64,000 bases of DNA from UBA5796 sp040752455. GTDB taxonomy: Bacteria; Chloroflexota; Anaerolineae; Anaerolineales; Villigracilaceae. Position 1 is the first letter of the stretch; every line of letters starts with the position of its first letter. The translations under genes and the position numbers were made by a program. Shown here in pieces: positions 1-7,791 of the stretch. The DNA lies in the NCBI GenBank assembly GCA_049324115.1, contig JBMOMN010000012.1, forward strand, positions 1-64,000. The letters are read 5' to 3'. The notes below the pieces were generated by a model. The model was not told the origin of the DNA and did not search any database. It worked only from the letters and a program-made list of their open reading frames with translations.

Positions 1-62
1 TGTTTGCAGGCCGGTCCCTCACCGTGAAAAAGCAATGGGCTGTGCAACTCCCGTTGCCATTT

Positions 63-416
63 TCACAAAATGCACATTTTTGACGTTTTAAGCACTTTGT
101 GCTCTGATTGCACAAAACTTACGCTAACGCCAATCACCGAACGTATTTCTGAATTCTTCCATTTAATCTTTTGCTGAGTATCTTTATCTAATTTTTCGTA
201 CAATGCTTTTAGATCATGCCCATTACGCCCTCGTGGAACTTCTTTGCCGCTAATATACAAGAGGCATTTTAAATATAATTCAGCGGAAAAGGCAGCCGTA
301 ACAATAGTACTTCGTAAAGGAAACACGGATTCTCCGAACTTACTCCCAAGCATCTCGGAGCCAATTCGAAGGTCCTTTGCAGCATCAAAAACAAATTTGT
401 GATTAATGGACTCCAA
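63..416 (-). CDS. HEPN-like domain protein, possibly truncated
   Basis: A 117-residue protein read from a TTG codon at 416. Its middle part (AAFSAELYLKCLLYISGKE, then GHDLKALYEKL, residues about 41-77) resembles the helical core of HEPN-type proteins: an alpha-helical 'AAxxAElxLKaLL' stretch followed by a 'GHdLxxLy' turn. No catalytic RxxxxH is visible. The C-terminus (from about residue 95) looks unlike the family and may be the result of a frameshift or truncation. A weak purine-rich stretch lies just upstream of the TTG. Base composition is clearly more AT-rich than the genes that follow, which suggests acquired DNA. Function is not assigned; HEPN homology is a pattern judgement only. Confidence 0.45.
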   Translation of the reverse strand: MESINHKFVFDAAKDLRIGSEMLGSKFGESVFPLRSTIVTAAFSAELYLKCLLYISGKEVPRGRNGHDLKALYEKLDKDTQQKIKWKNSEIRSVIGVSVSFVQSEHKVLKTSKMCIL

Positions 417-594
417 TTCTTACCTGCCTAAACTATTTTTATGCCGAAACATTCTGCTTAAGACCCTTAGGTTGAAATAAAAATTCCAAGTTTGTGTAGC
501 AACTTCAATCTTCCCTTGGGCGCACAATTGATGTTCTGATTGTATAACAAATTAATTCGGGAGGCAATTACCTTTCGGGGCTTTTGGTAAGGGT

Positions 595-606
595 TATAAT
601 TCTTCC
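595..606 (+). promoter_or_regulatory. -10 box of a probable leaderless promoter
   Basis: TATAAT at 595-600 is followed by only six bases before the ATG at 607. Transcription would start at or next to the start codon, so the DUF6391 message is probably leaderless. No clear TTGACA is visible at the expected distance. The 417-594 stretch contains nothing else I can name. Confidence 0.55.
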
Positions 607-1119
607 ATGTCCATCCTCCAACTCCCCCTGATCCTCGAAACCCGCCGCAACCATGCCATCGAGCACGGCACGATCCACATCCTGGGCGCGAAATTCCCCG
701 GCCAGTCTTTCGCCGGGCACTCCAACCCGACCGGGTTCATCATTATCGGTGATGTGGCGCTTGAGGACGTGGCCAACGCCGCGACCCAATCCCTGACCCG
801 TTTGCGGGCCGGGGAACGCGGCCTGGCGATCCACCCCGGCTGCGGGACGAACTTCGCCACCTCAGGCCTGCTGGCCGCGACCCTGGCCTGGCTCCCGCTG
901 TCGGTGGGCCGGACGCGACGCAGCAAATTGTTCCTGCTGCCGCTGGCCATCCTGCTCGGCGTGCTGGGATACCTGTTCGCCCAGCCGTTCGGTCCCGTCA
1001 TCCAGGCCAGGATCACCACCGAGGCCGACCCCGGCGAGACGCGCATCACGAAGGTCACGCCGGTCCGCTTCGGGCGGGTAAAAGCTCATTACGTGACGAC
1101 CCGGCCCACAGGTCCATGA
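607..1119 (+). CDS. DUF6391 domain-containing protein
   Basis: A 170-residue protein. It begins with the family signature ETRRNHAIEHGTIHIL (residues about 11-26) and has a second conserved block around residues 78-90 (ERGLAIHPGCGTNF). Two hydrophobic segments follow (about 92-104 and 115-130), so it is probably membrane-anchored. DUF6391 proteins are known from Cyanobacteria and Chloroflexota and have no established function; the conserved His residues could bind metal, which is a guess. The stop overlaps the start of holA (ATGA), so the two are co-translated. Start chosen at the ATG six bases after a TATAAT box. Confidence 0.7.
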   Translation: MSILQLPLILETRRNHAIEHGTIHILGAKFPGQSFAGHSNPTGFIIIGDVALEDVANAATQSLTRLRAGERGLAIHPGCGTNFATSGLLAATLAWLPLSVGRTRRSKLFLLPLAILLGVLGYLFAQPFGPVIQARITTEADPGETRITKVTPVRFGRVKAHYVTTRPTGP

Positions 1120-2099
1120 GCGATCCGGCCCGCGTCTTCGTGCTCTACGGCAACGACGAATACGCCATCGCCAAACGCCTGGCGGACTTCGAGTCCGGTT
1201 TCAGCGACCCGACCAGCGCCGGCATGAACACTTCCCGGCTGGAGGGCAAAGGCCTGAACGACAACGAGTTGAACAATGCCGTCAACGCCATGCCTTTCCT
1301 GGCTTCGCAGCGGTTGGTCATTTTCCGAGACCCTTCTGCAAAATACAGCACCCCGCCTGCGCGCAAGAAATTCGGCGAATTCCTGGCCGCCGTCCCGCCG
1401 ACGACGAGACTGGTGCTGGTCGAAGCTGTGGAGAACAACAAGCGCGAGGAAGAGAACCACTGGCTGCTCAAGTGGGCCGCCAGGACCGGCGACGGCGTGA
1501 AGACCGAGCGCTTTATGATGCCCAAGGCCCGCGACCTGCCCGGCTGGATCATCGCCGAGACCAAAAAGCAGGGCGGCGAGATCGAACCTGCCGCGGCGGC
1601 CCGCCTGGGCGAAATGGTCGGGGAGAACACCCGCCAGGCAGCCCAGGAGATCATCAAACTGCTGACCTACGTCAGGTTCGAGCGCAAGGTCAGCCTGGCT
1701 GATGTGGAACTGGTCAGCGTGACGACCGCCCAGGGCGACATCTTCGCTCTCGTGGACGCCCTCGGCCAGGGGCAGGGACGCGCGGCCCAGTCCATGCTGC
1801 ACCGCCTGCTCGATGAACAGGATGCCTTCTCGCTGTTCGGGATGGTCGTGCGCCAGTTCCGCCTGCTGCTGCTGGCGCGTGAGCTGCTGGACGGCTCGTC
1901 CACGCAGCCGGAGATCCAGCAAAAGCTGGGATTGCACTCGTTCGTGGCGGAGAAAGTCACCAGGCAGGCGCGGGGTTTTTCGATGCCAACGCTGGAGAAT
2001 ATCTACCGCCGGTTATTACGCATGGACGAGCAGGCCAAGAACGGCGAAGTCCCCCTGGATGTGGCGCTGGATGTGTTCGTGGTGGAGTTGGTGAAGTGA
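1116..2099 (+). CDS. holA: DNA polymerase III subunit delta
   Basis: A 327-residue protein of normal length for HolA, the clamp-loader subunit that opens the sliding clamp. The N-terminal part has the delta-family pattern (RVFVLYGNDEYAI, then MPFLASQRLVIFRDP). The C-terminal helical domain contains GDIFALVDALGQGQ and the collar region LFGMVVRQFRLLLLARELL, followed by HSFVAEKVTRQARGFSM. Like other delta subunits it has a degenerate P-loop. Start overlaps the preceding DUF6391 stop by 4 nt. No downstream partner; the next genes run on the opposite strand. Confidence 0.9.
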   Translation: MSDPARVFVLYGNDEYAIAKRLADFESGFSDPTSAGMNTSRLEGKGLNDNELNNAVNAMPFLASQRLVIFRDPSAKYSTPPARKKFGEFLAAVPPTTRLVLVEAVENNKREEENHWLLKWAARTGDGVKTERFMMPKARDLPGWIIAETKKQGGEIEPAAAARLGEMVGENTRQAAQEIIKLLTYVRFERKVSLADVELVSVTTAQGDIFALVDALGQGQGRAAQSMLHRLLDEQDAFSLFGMVVRQFRLLLLARELLDGSSTQPEIQQKLGLHSFVAEKVTRQARGFSMPTLENIYRRLLRMDEQAKNGEVPLDVALDVFVVELVK

Positions 2100-2101
2100 T
2101 G

Positions 2102-2125
2102 GTAAATAGTAATTGGTAATTCAGG
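2102..2125. repeat. GTAATTGGTAATT-type spacer word
   Basis: Short run of the simple word GTAATTGGTAATT just after the holA stop. The same word, with its complement AATTACCAATTACC, recurs in spacers at 29564-29588, 43958-44019 and 55679-55725. Confidence 0.5.
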
Positions 2126-2155
2126 GGGATGCGGAACCGTCAATTCCGGGCGCAA

Positions 2156-2455
2156 TTAATCTTCCACAAACTCGCCGCCGATGATCTCCCGGCTCAGCAA
2201 TTTCTTCTCCCCCGAAAACTTGAAGGTCGCCTCGATCTGTTGGAAGCACAGGTTACTGCCGCCGCCAATCAATACCTTGCGGGCCACGTAATTCGCGCCG
2301 TCTTCGTAATCAATGCTCAGGTCGTTGTTCAGGTTGAGGCGTCCCTCGATAATTTCCCCGCAGCGTTTACAGCGGACCTTGAAGGTGTAAAAATAATTGA
2401 CGTGGGTCTTGGGCGGGGCGGTCAGTTTTTGGAAGAAGGTTTTCAGGAATCCCAT
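2156..2455 (-). CDS. conserved hypothetical protein with CxxC motif
   Basis: A 99-residue protein started at the ATG at 2455, which is preceded at the proper distance by AAAGGAG. A longer in-frame reading upstream is only antisense to the protease gene. Residues 29-32 are CKRC, a single CxxC in a predicted beta-rich context, followed by EGRLNLNNDLSIDYEDG and a second Cys near residue 70. It may bind metal or be a small zinc-ribbon-like protein, but only one clear Cys pair is present. It lies just downstream of the CPBP protease gene and may be co-transcribed with it. Function unknown. Confidence 0.65.
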   Translation of the reverse strand: MGFLKTFFQKLTAPPKTHVNYFYTFKVRCKRCGEIIEGRLNLNNDLSIDYEDGANYVARKVLIGGGSNLCFQQIEATFKFSGEKKLLSREIIGGEFVED

Positions 2456-2520
2456 AGCGGCTCCTTTTTTCATTTGTTGCAGCAAACCGGAAGCGGCGTG
2501 GGGCGGAATGCCATTCCGCC

Positions 2521-3438
2521 TTACCCGCAAAACTTCAACCCCTTGATGAAGTCCGACGCGTGGGCCACCGCGTCCATCCCGGCGTGGACCAGGACCGGGG
2601 CCAGCAGGCTTTGGGTGCGGAAGAACAACAGTCCCGTGAACCAGCCGGCCGGGCTGAGCACCAGGATCGTGTACAGGATGGCGTCGATCAGGGCGGGTTT
2701 CCCGCCCAGCGGGCCGCCCTTGTCGGCGGCGCGCAGGTACAAGCCGGGGGCGTGAGCCAGCCCGAAGAGCAGCGAGGCGGCCAAAATCCCGGAGGCTGCG
2801 CTCCCGAATAATTCCATCAGCCGGGTCTGGAGGAAGGCCCGGAAGAAAAACTCCTCGACCAGTCCCACTTCGAAAATATTCCAGACGAAGGCGATCCCCA
2901 GTCCGAGCGCGACCTGGTGGGCCGGGAATTCCTTCTTGCGGATCGGGGCCGCGCCGCTGCCGGCGATGAAGTTGAACCCGCCGAAGAGCAGGATCAGCGC
3001 CAGCGACGACATCAATTGGGCGGGCAGGTTTGTGACGGAAAAACCCAGGCTGGGCAGGTCCCGCCGCCAGATGATGTATAGCGCCCCGAACGGGATCAGC
3101 ACGAACACGGCCAGCTTGAAGGCCAGCGCGGCCAGCTTCTCTTTGGCGAAATCCCCTTTCCACCCGGCAGGCATGGGACGGTCACGCGTCAGCAGGGCGG
3201 CCACGAAGACGACATAAGCCAGCGTGAAGACGATCTCGCTGGTGTTCGGCAGCGCATAGGATAGCGGGATGGCCGCCGCAGGTGCGATGAAATGGACCGC
3301 CAGGGTGAACCCGACCCCGACGATCAGCATCACCGCCAGGCTCTCGCCGAAGGGGAAGGTCTTCCGCCGGAAATACGCCAGGACCAGCGACACTGCGAAA
3401 ATAACGATGTAGATCAAGACGACCGGTTCATTGAACAT
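2521..3438 (-). CDS. CPBP family intramembrane metalloprotease
   Basis: A 305-residue protein with about eight hydrophobic segments. The diagnostic motifs of the CAAX protease and bacteriocin-processing (Abi/Rce1) family are visible: EEFFFR near residue 185, then FGLAHAPG about 35 residues later, and a third conserved His (LVHAGMDAVAH) near the C-terminus. The Glu pair and the His residues are the expected metal and catalytic ligands in the membrane. Bacterial members process membrane peptides or have unknown roles. GGAGACA precedes the ATG at 3438. Confidence 0.85.
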   Translation of the reverse strand: MFNEPVVLIYIVIFAVSLVLAYFRRKTFPFGESLAVMLIVGVGFTLAVHFIAPAAAIPLSYALPNTSEIVFTLAYVVFVAALLTRDRPMPAGWKGDFAKEKLAALAFKLAVFVLIPFGALYIIWRRDLPSLGFSVTNLPAQLMSSLALILLFGGFNFIAGSGAAPIRKKEFPAHQVALGLGIAFVWNIFEVGLVEEFFFRAFLQTRLMELFGSAASGILAASLLFGLAHAPGLYLRAADKGGPLGGKPALIDAILYTILVLSPAGWFTGLLFFRTQSLLAPVLVHAGMDAVAHASDFIKGLKFCG

Positions 3439-3475
3439 GAGTGTGTCTCCGGTTTGATATGGGGAGGGAGGCTGT

Positions 3476-3545
3476 CGAAGGGAGAAAAGGCGCAGTGTCG
3501 CACGTGTTTTTCCTTCGTTACCTTTGTGTTCCTTTGTGTTTCAAA
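3476..3545. repeat. spacer repeat of the 'CCTTTGTGTTC' type
   Basis: The spacer between two minus-strand genes contains CCTTTGTGTTCCTTTGTGTT. Close relatives occur at 6497-6531 (CTTTGTGTACTTCGTG), 30340-30405 and 14971-15040. It looks like a dispersed non-coding repeat with inverted halves. No gene is seen here. Confidence 0.5.
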
Positions 3546-3579
3546 GGTTTTCCCGTGAAAATGGGAGAAGCAAAAATTC

Positions 3580-4062
3580 TCACCTGAAATGCAGCAGGCG
3601 GTAAGGTTGGGTCAGCTCGGCGATGCGCTCGTCGCTGTCTTTACGGGCGTTGATCCCGCCGAAGGCCCCGGCCGCGAACCCGCTGGCGATGACGAGCGCC
3701 CGGATGATCTTCGCCCGCTCCGGCGAATCGGACACGTCTTCGGCGATGGCCTCCTTCCTGCCGCGCGGCAGCCACAGTTCCACCTCGGGATGGGCGACCA
3801 GGTTCCGGTACCAGTGCGATTCGCCGAATCCCGACATGCAGTAAATTTCGCCGTCCACAACGGCGTAATTGACCGGGACGTAGAGCGCGCGTCCCGATTT
3901 GCGGCCCACGTGCCGGATGACCATGATCCGCCCGACGACCGCCGGCCAGAAGTTGATCATCCATCCCAGGCCGATCCTGAACATGAAGACCATGAATTTG
4001 TTGAGCACTTTGAAACTGCGGCGCAATCGTTCTTCGGCGGGAGGAAGTTTTGGAGAATTCAT
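3580..4062 (-). CDS. nitroreductase/quinone reductase family (deazaflavin-dependent type)
   Basis: A 160-residue protein from the ATG at 4062, chosen over the upstream ATG at 4083 because CAGGAG sits about 8 nt before it. The segment MVIRHVGRKSGRALYVPVNY is typical of the Ddn/DUF385 split-beta-barrel family, followed by SHWYRNLVAHPEVELWL. Known relatives in actinobacteria use coenzyme F420H2 to reduce quinones, nitroaromatics or other substrates. Whether this organism makes F420 cannot be seen here. A long N-terminal amphipathic helix with a hydrophobic patch (FMVFMFRIGLGWMI) suggests membrane association, as in Ddn. Confidence 0.75.
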   Translation of the reverse strand: MNSPKLPPAEERLRRSFKVLNKFMVFMFRIGLGWMINFWPAVVGRIMVIRHVGRKSGRALYVPVNYAVVDGEIYCMSGFGESHWYRNLVAHPEVELWLPRGRKEAIAEDVSDSPERAKIIRALVIASGFAAGAFGGINARKDSDERIAELTQPYRLLHFR

Positions 4063-4160
4063 GTTCGCTCCTGGACAGATCATCGAGGAAACCGGATACC
4101 CAAAGTATAGTACAGAACGTCCCGAAGGATTCCTTGAAAAGCCCTGTTGGGCCGCCCAAA

Positions 4161-4193
4161 TCCTTCGACAGGCCCAGGACAGGCCCTCGGAAC
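4161..4193. repeat. TTCGACAGGCCCAGGACAGG-type dispersed repeat
   Basis: A copy of the sequence TTCGACAGGCCCAGGACAGG, similar to words scattered in intergenic regions of many environmental bacterial genomes (general knowledge, not checked here). A partial inverted counterpart (CGAAGGATTCC) lies about 40 nt upstream. The 4084-4255 spacer holds nothing else recognised. Confidence 0.4.
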
Positions 4194-4255
4194 GGGGCGC
4201 AACAAATGAGTATACTTTTAACGCAATGCTTACCCGTCAGGGAGGCGCACTTGGG

Positions 4256-4267
4256 TATAATGACGCC
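4256..4267 (+). promoter_or_regulatory. -10 box of a probable leaderless promoter
   Basis: TATAAT at 4256-4261 is exactly six bases from the ATG of the DUF951 gene, the same spacing as at 595 and 49787. There is no Shine-Dalgarno sequence between them. Confidence 0.55.
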
Positions 4268-4474
4268 ATGCTTCCAGACCTGGAACTGAACGACGTTGTG
4301 CGCCTGCGCAAACCCCACCCCTGTGGTTCATACGAGTGGAAAGTGACCCGCCTGGGGGCCGACATCGGCCTGGAGTGCCGGGGCTGCGCCCGGCGGGTGA
4401 TGCTCTCCCGCCGCGAGCTGTCACGACGGATCAAAACCCTATTGCCGCGAGGAACCGATGAGCCGATCCCGTAA
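4268..4474 (+). CDS. DUF951 family protein
   Basis: A 68-residue protein. The pattern NDVVRLRKPHPCGSYEWKV, then ADIGLECRGCARRVMLSR is the complete DUF951 signature: a conserved Cys in 'HPCGS' and a CxxC pair, likely one small metal-binding or nucleic-acid-binding fold. The family is widespread in Firmicutes and Chloroflexota, usually as a single small gene of unknown function. It overlaps the next gene by 17 nt, so translation is coupled to the glycosyltransferase. The ATG used lies just after a TATAAT box. Confidence 0.85.
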   Translation: MLPDLELNDVVRLRKPHPCGSYEWKVTRLGADIGLECRGCARRVMLSRRELSRRIKTLLPRGTDEPIP

Positions 4475-5618
4475 ACCCCACGTCCTGTTCCTGTTTTCGG
4501 ACACGGGCGGGGGACATCGCAGCGCAGCCGAAGCCATCATCGAAGCCCTGAACCTGGAATTCGACGGCGCCCTGACCACCGAAATGGTGGATTTCTTCAA
4601 AGCCTACGCGCCGCTGCCCTTCAACCGCATGCCCGACTGGTATCCCTACATGGTCAAAGCCCCCCAACTTTGGGGAGTCAGCTTCAAGGTCAGCGACGGG
4701 CGTCCACAGGTGCGCGCCCTGACCGCCACCATGTGGCCTTACGTGGCCCGCGCCTCGCGCCAACTGGTCAACAGCCACCCGGCAGACCTGGTCGTCACCG
4801 TCCACGCGCTGGCGAACTCGATGATCCTCAAAGCCCTCGGCAAGCGGCGCCCGCCCTTCATCACCGTCGTCACCGATATGGTCAGCACCCACGCCTTATG
4901 GTACGACCAGCGGGCCGACTACATCCTCGTCCCGACCGATATGGCCCGCCGCAGAGCTTTGCAATACCAGATGCCGCCCGAAAAAGTGCGCGTGGTCGGA
5001 CAGCCGATCCCCGAACGCTGCGCCAAACCCCTGGGCGACAAGGCCGAACTGCGCGAAAAACTGGGCTGGCCGAAGGACAAGTTCATCGTGCTGGCCGTCG
5101 GCGGCGGGGAGGGGATGGGTCCGCTCGGTGAGACGGCCAAAGCCATTGCCGCTTCGGGCCTGGACCTGGGCCTGGTCGTCGTGACCGGGCGGAATACCAA
5201 ACTGAAAGCGGACCTCGAGTCCCGGCACTGGCCGATCCCGGCTTTCATCTACGGCTTCACCCGCGACCTGCCCGACTTCATGCGCGCCGCCGACGCGCTC
5301 GTCACCAAAGCCGGGCCGGGGACGATCGCCGAAAGCCTGACCGCCCATCTGCCGCTGATCCTGTACGCCCGCCTGCCGGGGCAGGAAGACGGCAACGTGA
5401 CTTACGTCAAGGAATCCGGGGCGGGGGTCTGGGCGCCGGAGCCGAAACAGGTGGTCGCCACGCTAAAACGCTGGATCGCCCACCCGGAGGAGCGCGAGCG
5501 GCACGTCGCCGCCTGCCGCCGGGCCGCCCGTCCCGAGGCTTCGCGCAAGATCGCCCGCATCATCGGCGCCAAACTGGGGCTGATCGAAGAGAAGAAAGAC
5601 CTGCTGGTCATAGATTAG
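4458..5618 (+). CDS. MGDG synthase-like processive lipid glycosyltransferase
   Basis: A 386-residue GT-B enzyme of the GT28 group. The N-terminus VLFLFSDTGGGHRSAAEAI is the glycine-rich acceptor loop of MGDG synthase/UgtP enzymes. A VVTDMVSTHALWYDQRADYILVPT block follows, and the C-terminal donor site is seen as FIYGFTRDLPDFMRAADALVTKAGPGTIAES. Relatives transfer glucose or galactose from a UDP-sugar to diacylglycerol at the membrane. The actual sugar cannot be told from sequence. Start ATG lies inside the DUF951 gene; the stop overlaps the stop of the convergent mscS gene. Confidence 0.85.
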   Translation: MSRSRKPHVLFLFSDTGGGHRSAAEAIIEALNLEFDGALTTEMVDFFKAYAPLPFNRMPDWYPYMVKAPQLWGVSFKVSDGRPQVRALTATMWPYVARASRQLVNSHPADLVVTVHALANSMILKALGKRRPPFITVVTDMVSTHALWYDQRADYILVPTDMARRRALQYQMPPEKVRVVGQPIPERCAKPLGDKAELREKLGWPKDKFIVLAVGGGEGMGPLGETAKAIAASGLDLGLVVVTGRNTKLKADLESRHWPIPAFIYGFTRDLPDFMRAADALVTKAGPGTIAESLTAHLPLILYARLPGQEDGNVTYVKESGAGVWAPEPKQVVATLKRWIAHPEERERHVAACRRAARPEASRKIARIIGAKLGLIEEKKDLLVID

Positions 5619-6430
5619 GCGTTTTCAGGGCGCATGTACACCGTGCGGACCGGGAAGGGGATGTCAATGCCCTGTTGGTCGAAGGCGGCCTTGATCTGGC
5701 GCACGGCGGCATCCGTAGCATCCAGGAAACCGGCTTTCTCCACGTCCACCCAGAAGTAGACCGTCAAATTGACCGCCGAATCGCCGAAGGTGTCGAAGGC
5801 CACAGCCGGGGCGGGGTCCTCGACGAAGCCGGGGATGACCTTCACCGCTTCGATGGCGGTTTCCCGCGCCAGGTCCAGGTCGGACCCGTACCCCACGCCG
5901 ACCGGGATCTCGATCCGCCGCCGCCGGGCGCGGGTGTAGTTGGTGATCGGGTTCGACAGGATGCTGGCATTGGGGATGATGACCGCCAATCCGTCCAGGG
6001 TCGTCAGTTCGGTCGTGCGCACGTTGATCACCTGGATCGTCCCGGTGAAGTCGGCCACTTCAACCGCATCTCCCACGTTGAAAGGCCGCTGGACGAGCAG
6101 GATGATGCCCGCCGCAAAATTTTGCATGATGTCCTGCAGGGCAAAGCCGACCGCAAAGCCGAGGATGCCCAGCCCGGCCAGGAAGGCGGTCACGTCGAAG
6201 AAGCGCTGCAAAGCGGCGATCAGGCCGAAAACGACGATGCTCCAGCGGGTGATCTGGCTGAGCAAAGTGGTCACGGCTACGTCCGCTTTGTTTTTCGTGA
6301 GCACCCGCCGCACCAGTTTGCCGACCAGCCCGGCCACGTACAGGCTGACCAGGAAGATCGCCAGGGCCGCCAGCAGGTTGGGCAGGACCAGGACGGCCTT
6401 TTCGCCTAAAGTCTCCAAAAACTTGTCCAT
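5615..6430 (-). CDS. mscS: small-conductance mechanosensitive channel (MscS family)
   Basis: A 271-residue protein with three predicted membrane segments (about 17-35, 60-78 and 86-110). The third carries the Gly/Ala-rich pore helix pattern (LAGLGILGFAVGFALQDIMQNFAAGIILL). The conserved RPFNVGDAVEVADFTGTIQVINVRTTELTTLDG beta domain follows, with the IPNASILSNPITNYTR motif. Length is close to E. coli MscS (286). It should release solutes on hypo-osmotic shock. AGGAGA precedes the ATG. Its last 4 nt overlap the end of the convergent glycosyltransferase gene. Confidence 0.9.
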   Translation of the reverse strand: MDKFLETLGEKAVLVLPNLLAALAIFLVSLYVAGLVGKLVRRVLTKNKADVAVTTLLSQITRWSIVVFGLIAALQRFFDVTAFLAGLGILGFAVGFALQDIMQNFAAGIILLVQRPFNVGDAVEVADFTGTIQVINVRTTELTTLDGLAVIIPNASILSNPITNYTRARRRRIEIPVGVGYGSDLDLARETAIEAVKVIPGFVEDPAPAVAFDTFGDSAVNLTVYFWVDVEKAGFLDATDAAVRQIKAAFDQQGIDIPFPVRTVYMRPENA

Positions 6431-6496
6431 AAAATTCTCCTGTGGCTTGATGGGTACAATCTTATCTTAATTCGCGCCCTGCTATTGTTCCTCTTC

Positions 6497-6531
6497 CCCC
6501 CTTTGTGTACTTCGTGCCCCTTCGTGTTTAG
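6497..6531. repeat. CTTTGTGTACTTCGTG-type spacer repeat
   Basis: Short copy of the CTTTGTG/CTTCGTG repeat family also seen at 3476-3545, 14971-15040, 30340-30405 and 48203-48268. It lies in the divergent spacer between mscS and tsaE. Confidence 0.45.
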
Positions 6532-6607
6532 GCTCTTACCCCGATAATTCCGGGAGAGTTGCCCACCTTGCCGCCCCTCTCCCCATGACGTATATCATAC
6601 CCGAGGG

Positions 6608-6622
6608 TATAATCCCTTTGCC
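6608..6622 (+). promoter_or_regulatory. -10 box of the tsaE-tsaB-rimI-udg operon
   Basis: TATAAT at 6608-6613 is nine bases before the tsaE ATG and no ribosome binding site lies between them. The operon is probably read from a leaderless or nearly leaderless mRNA. Confidence 0.5.
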
Positions 6623-7120
6623 ATGCCCATCCTGGACCCCAACGCCTTCGAATTTTTCAGCCGCAGCCCCGGGCAAACCCGCCGCCTGGGGATGCGGCTT
6701 GGTCGTTTGCTCCGCCCCGGCGACGTGGTCTGCCTGCAAGGCGACCTGGGCGCGGGCAAGACGACCTTCGCCCAGGGCGTGGCCCAGGGCTGGGGATCGC
6801 TAGACCCCGTTTCCAGCCCGACCTTTATCCTGGTCAACGTTTACCGGCGGCCCGACTCCTCCCGGCTCTTCCACCTGGACGCCTACCGGCTGGAATCCGT
6901 CCCCGAAGCCGAGGAACTCGGCCTGGACGAGATGCTCGCCGAAGGGCCGCTGCTGGTCGAATGGCCGGAGCGCCTCGAACCGGCCCTGCCGGGCGAGCGG
7001 CTCTGGCTCAAGCTGGAGCACGTGGACGAGGAACAGCGCCAGATGCAAATTACCGGAAAAGGCAAGCGTTATGAAGATTTATTGGCCGATTACCGCCGGG
7101 TCGTGTTCGGGGTGGCCTGA
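6623..7120 (+). CDS. tsaE: tRNA threonylcarbamoyladenosine biosynthesis ATPase TsaE
   Basis: A 165-residue P-loop protein of normal TsaE length. Walker A is GDLGAGKTTFAQG (about residues 40-52). The TsaE pattern continues with SPTFILVNVY, LFHLDAYRLE and ADEMLAEGPLLVEWPERLEP-like residues. TsaE works with TsaB and TsaD in adding the threonylcarbamoyl group to A37 of ANN-reading tRNAs. The stop overlaps the tsaB start by one base, and tsaB and rimI follow, a common arrangement. Confidence 0.93.
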   Translation: MPILDPNAFEFFSRSPGQTRRLGMRLGRLLRPGDVVCLQGDLGAGKTTFAQGVAQGWGSLDPVSSPTFILVNVYRRPDSSRLFHLDAYRLESVPEAEELGLDEMLAEGPLLVEWPERLEPALPGERLWLKLEHVDEEQRQMQITGKGKRYEDLLADYRRVVFGVA

Positions 7121-7791
7121 TGCTGCTGGCGGTTGACACTTCTACCTCCCAGGTGGGGCTGGCGCTCTACGACGGCGAGCGTGTCCTGGCCGAGATGACC
7201 TGGACCAGCCGCGCCCACCATACCGAGCAGGTCCCGCCGGCGCTGGCCGAACTCCTGGCCCGGTCCGAGGTCAAAATGGCGGAGGTGCAGGCCCTGGGCG
7301 CGGCGATCGGCCCCGGTTCTTTCACAAGTTTACGGGTGGGATTATCGCTGGTGAAGGGGATCGCGCTGGCCCGGCGCATCCCGTTGATCGGCGTCCCCAG
7401 CCTGGATATCGTCGCCGCGGCCCAGCCTCTCACGGACCTGCCGCTGGCTGCCGTGCTACAGGCCGGGCGCGGCCGTTTGGCCGTCGGCTGGTACACGGCC
7501 TCCGAAGCCGGATGGCAGGCCCAGGGTCCCGCCACGGTTTCGACGGTGGAGCAGTTGTCCCGCAAGATCAAATCCCCGACGGTCGTCTGCGGCGAGTTGA
7601 CCGGCGACGAGCGCCAGCGTCTCGCCCGCAAACGGATCAACGTCCACCTGGCTTCGCCGGCCCAATCCATCCGCCGCCCGGCGCTGCTGGCCGAGCTGGC
7701 CTGGACCCGCTGGCAGGCGGGCAAAAGCGACGACCCGGCCGCGCTGGCCCCGATCTACCTGCACATTGCCAACCCGATCCCGAATGCCTGA
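7120..7791 (+). CDS. tsaB: tRNA threonylcarbamoyladenosine biosynthesis protein TsaB
   Basis: A 223-residue ASKHA-fold protein. The N-terminus MLLAVDTSTSQVGLALYDG and the GAAIGPGSFTSLRVGLSLVKGIAL motif are diagnostic. TsaB is the non-catalytic partner of TsaD and bridges TsaD and TsaE in tRNA t6A37 formation. TsaD itself is not in this window. The C-terminus overlaps the start of rimI (ATGCCTGA), implying coupled translation. Confidence 0.93.
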   Translation: MLLAVDTSTSQVGLALYDGERVLAEMTWTSRAHHTEQVPPALAELLARSEVKMAEVQALGAAIGPGSFTSLRVGLSLVKGIALARRIPLIGVPSLDIVAAAQPLTDLPLAAVLQAGRGRLAVGWYTASEAGWQAQGPATVSTVEQLSRKIKSPTVVCGELTGDERQRLARKRINVHLASPAQSIRRPALLAELAWTRWQAGKSDDPAALAPIYLHIANPIPNA

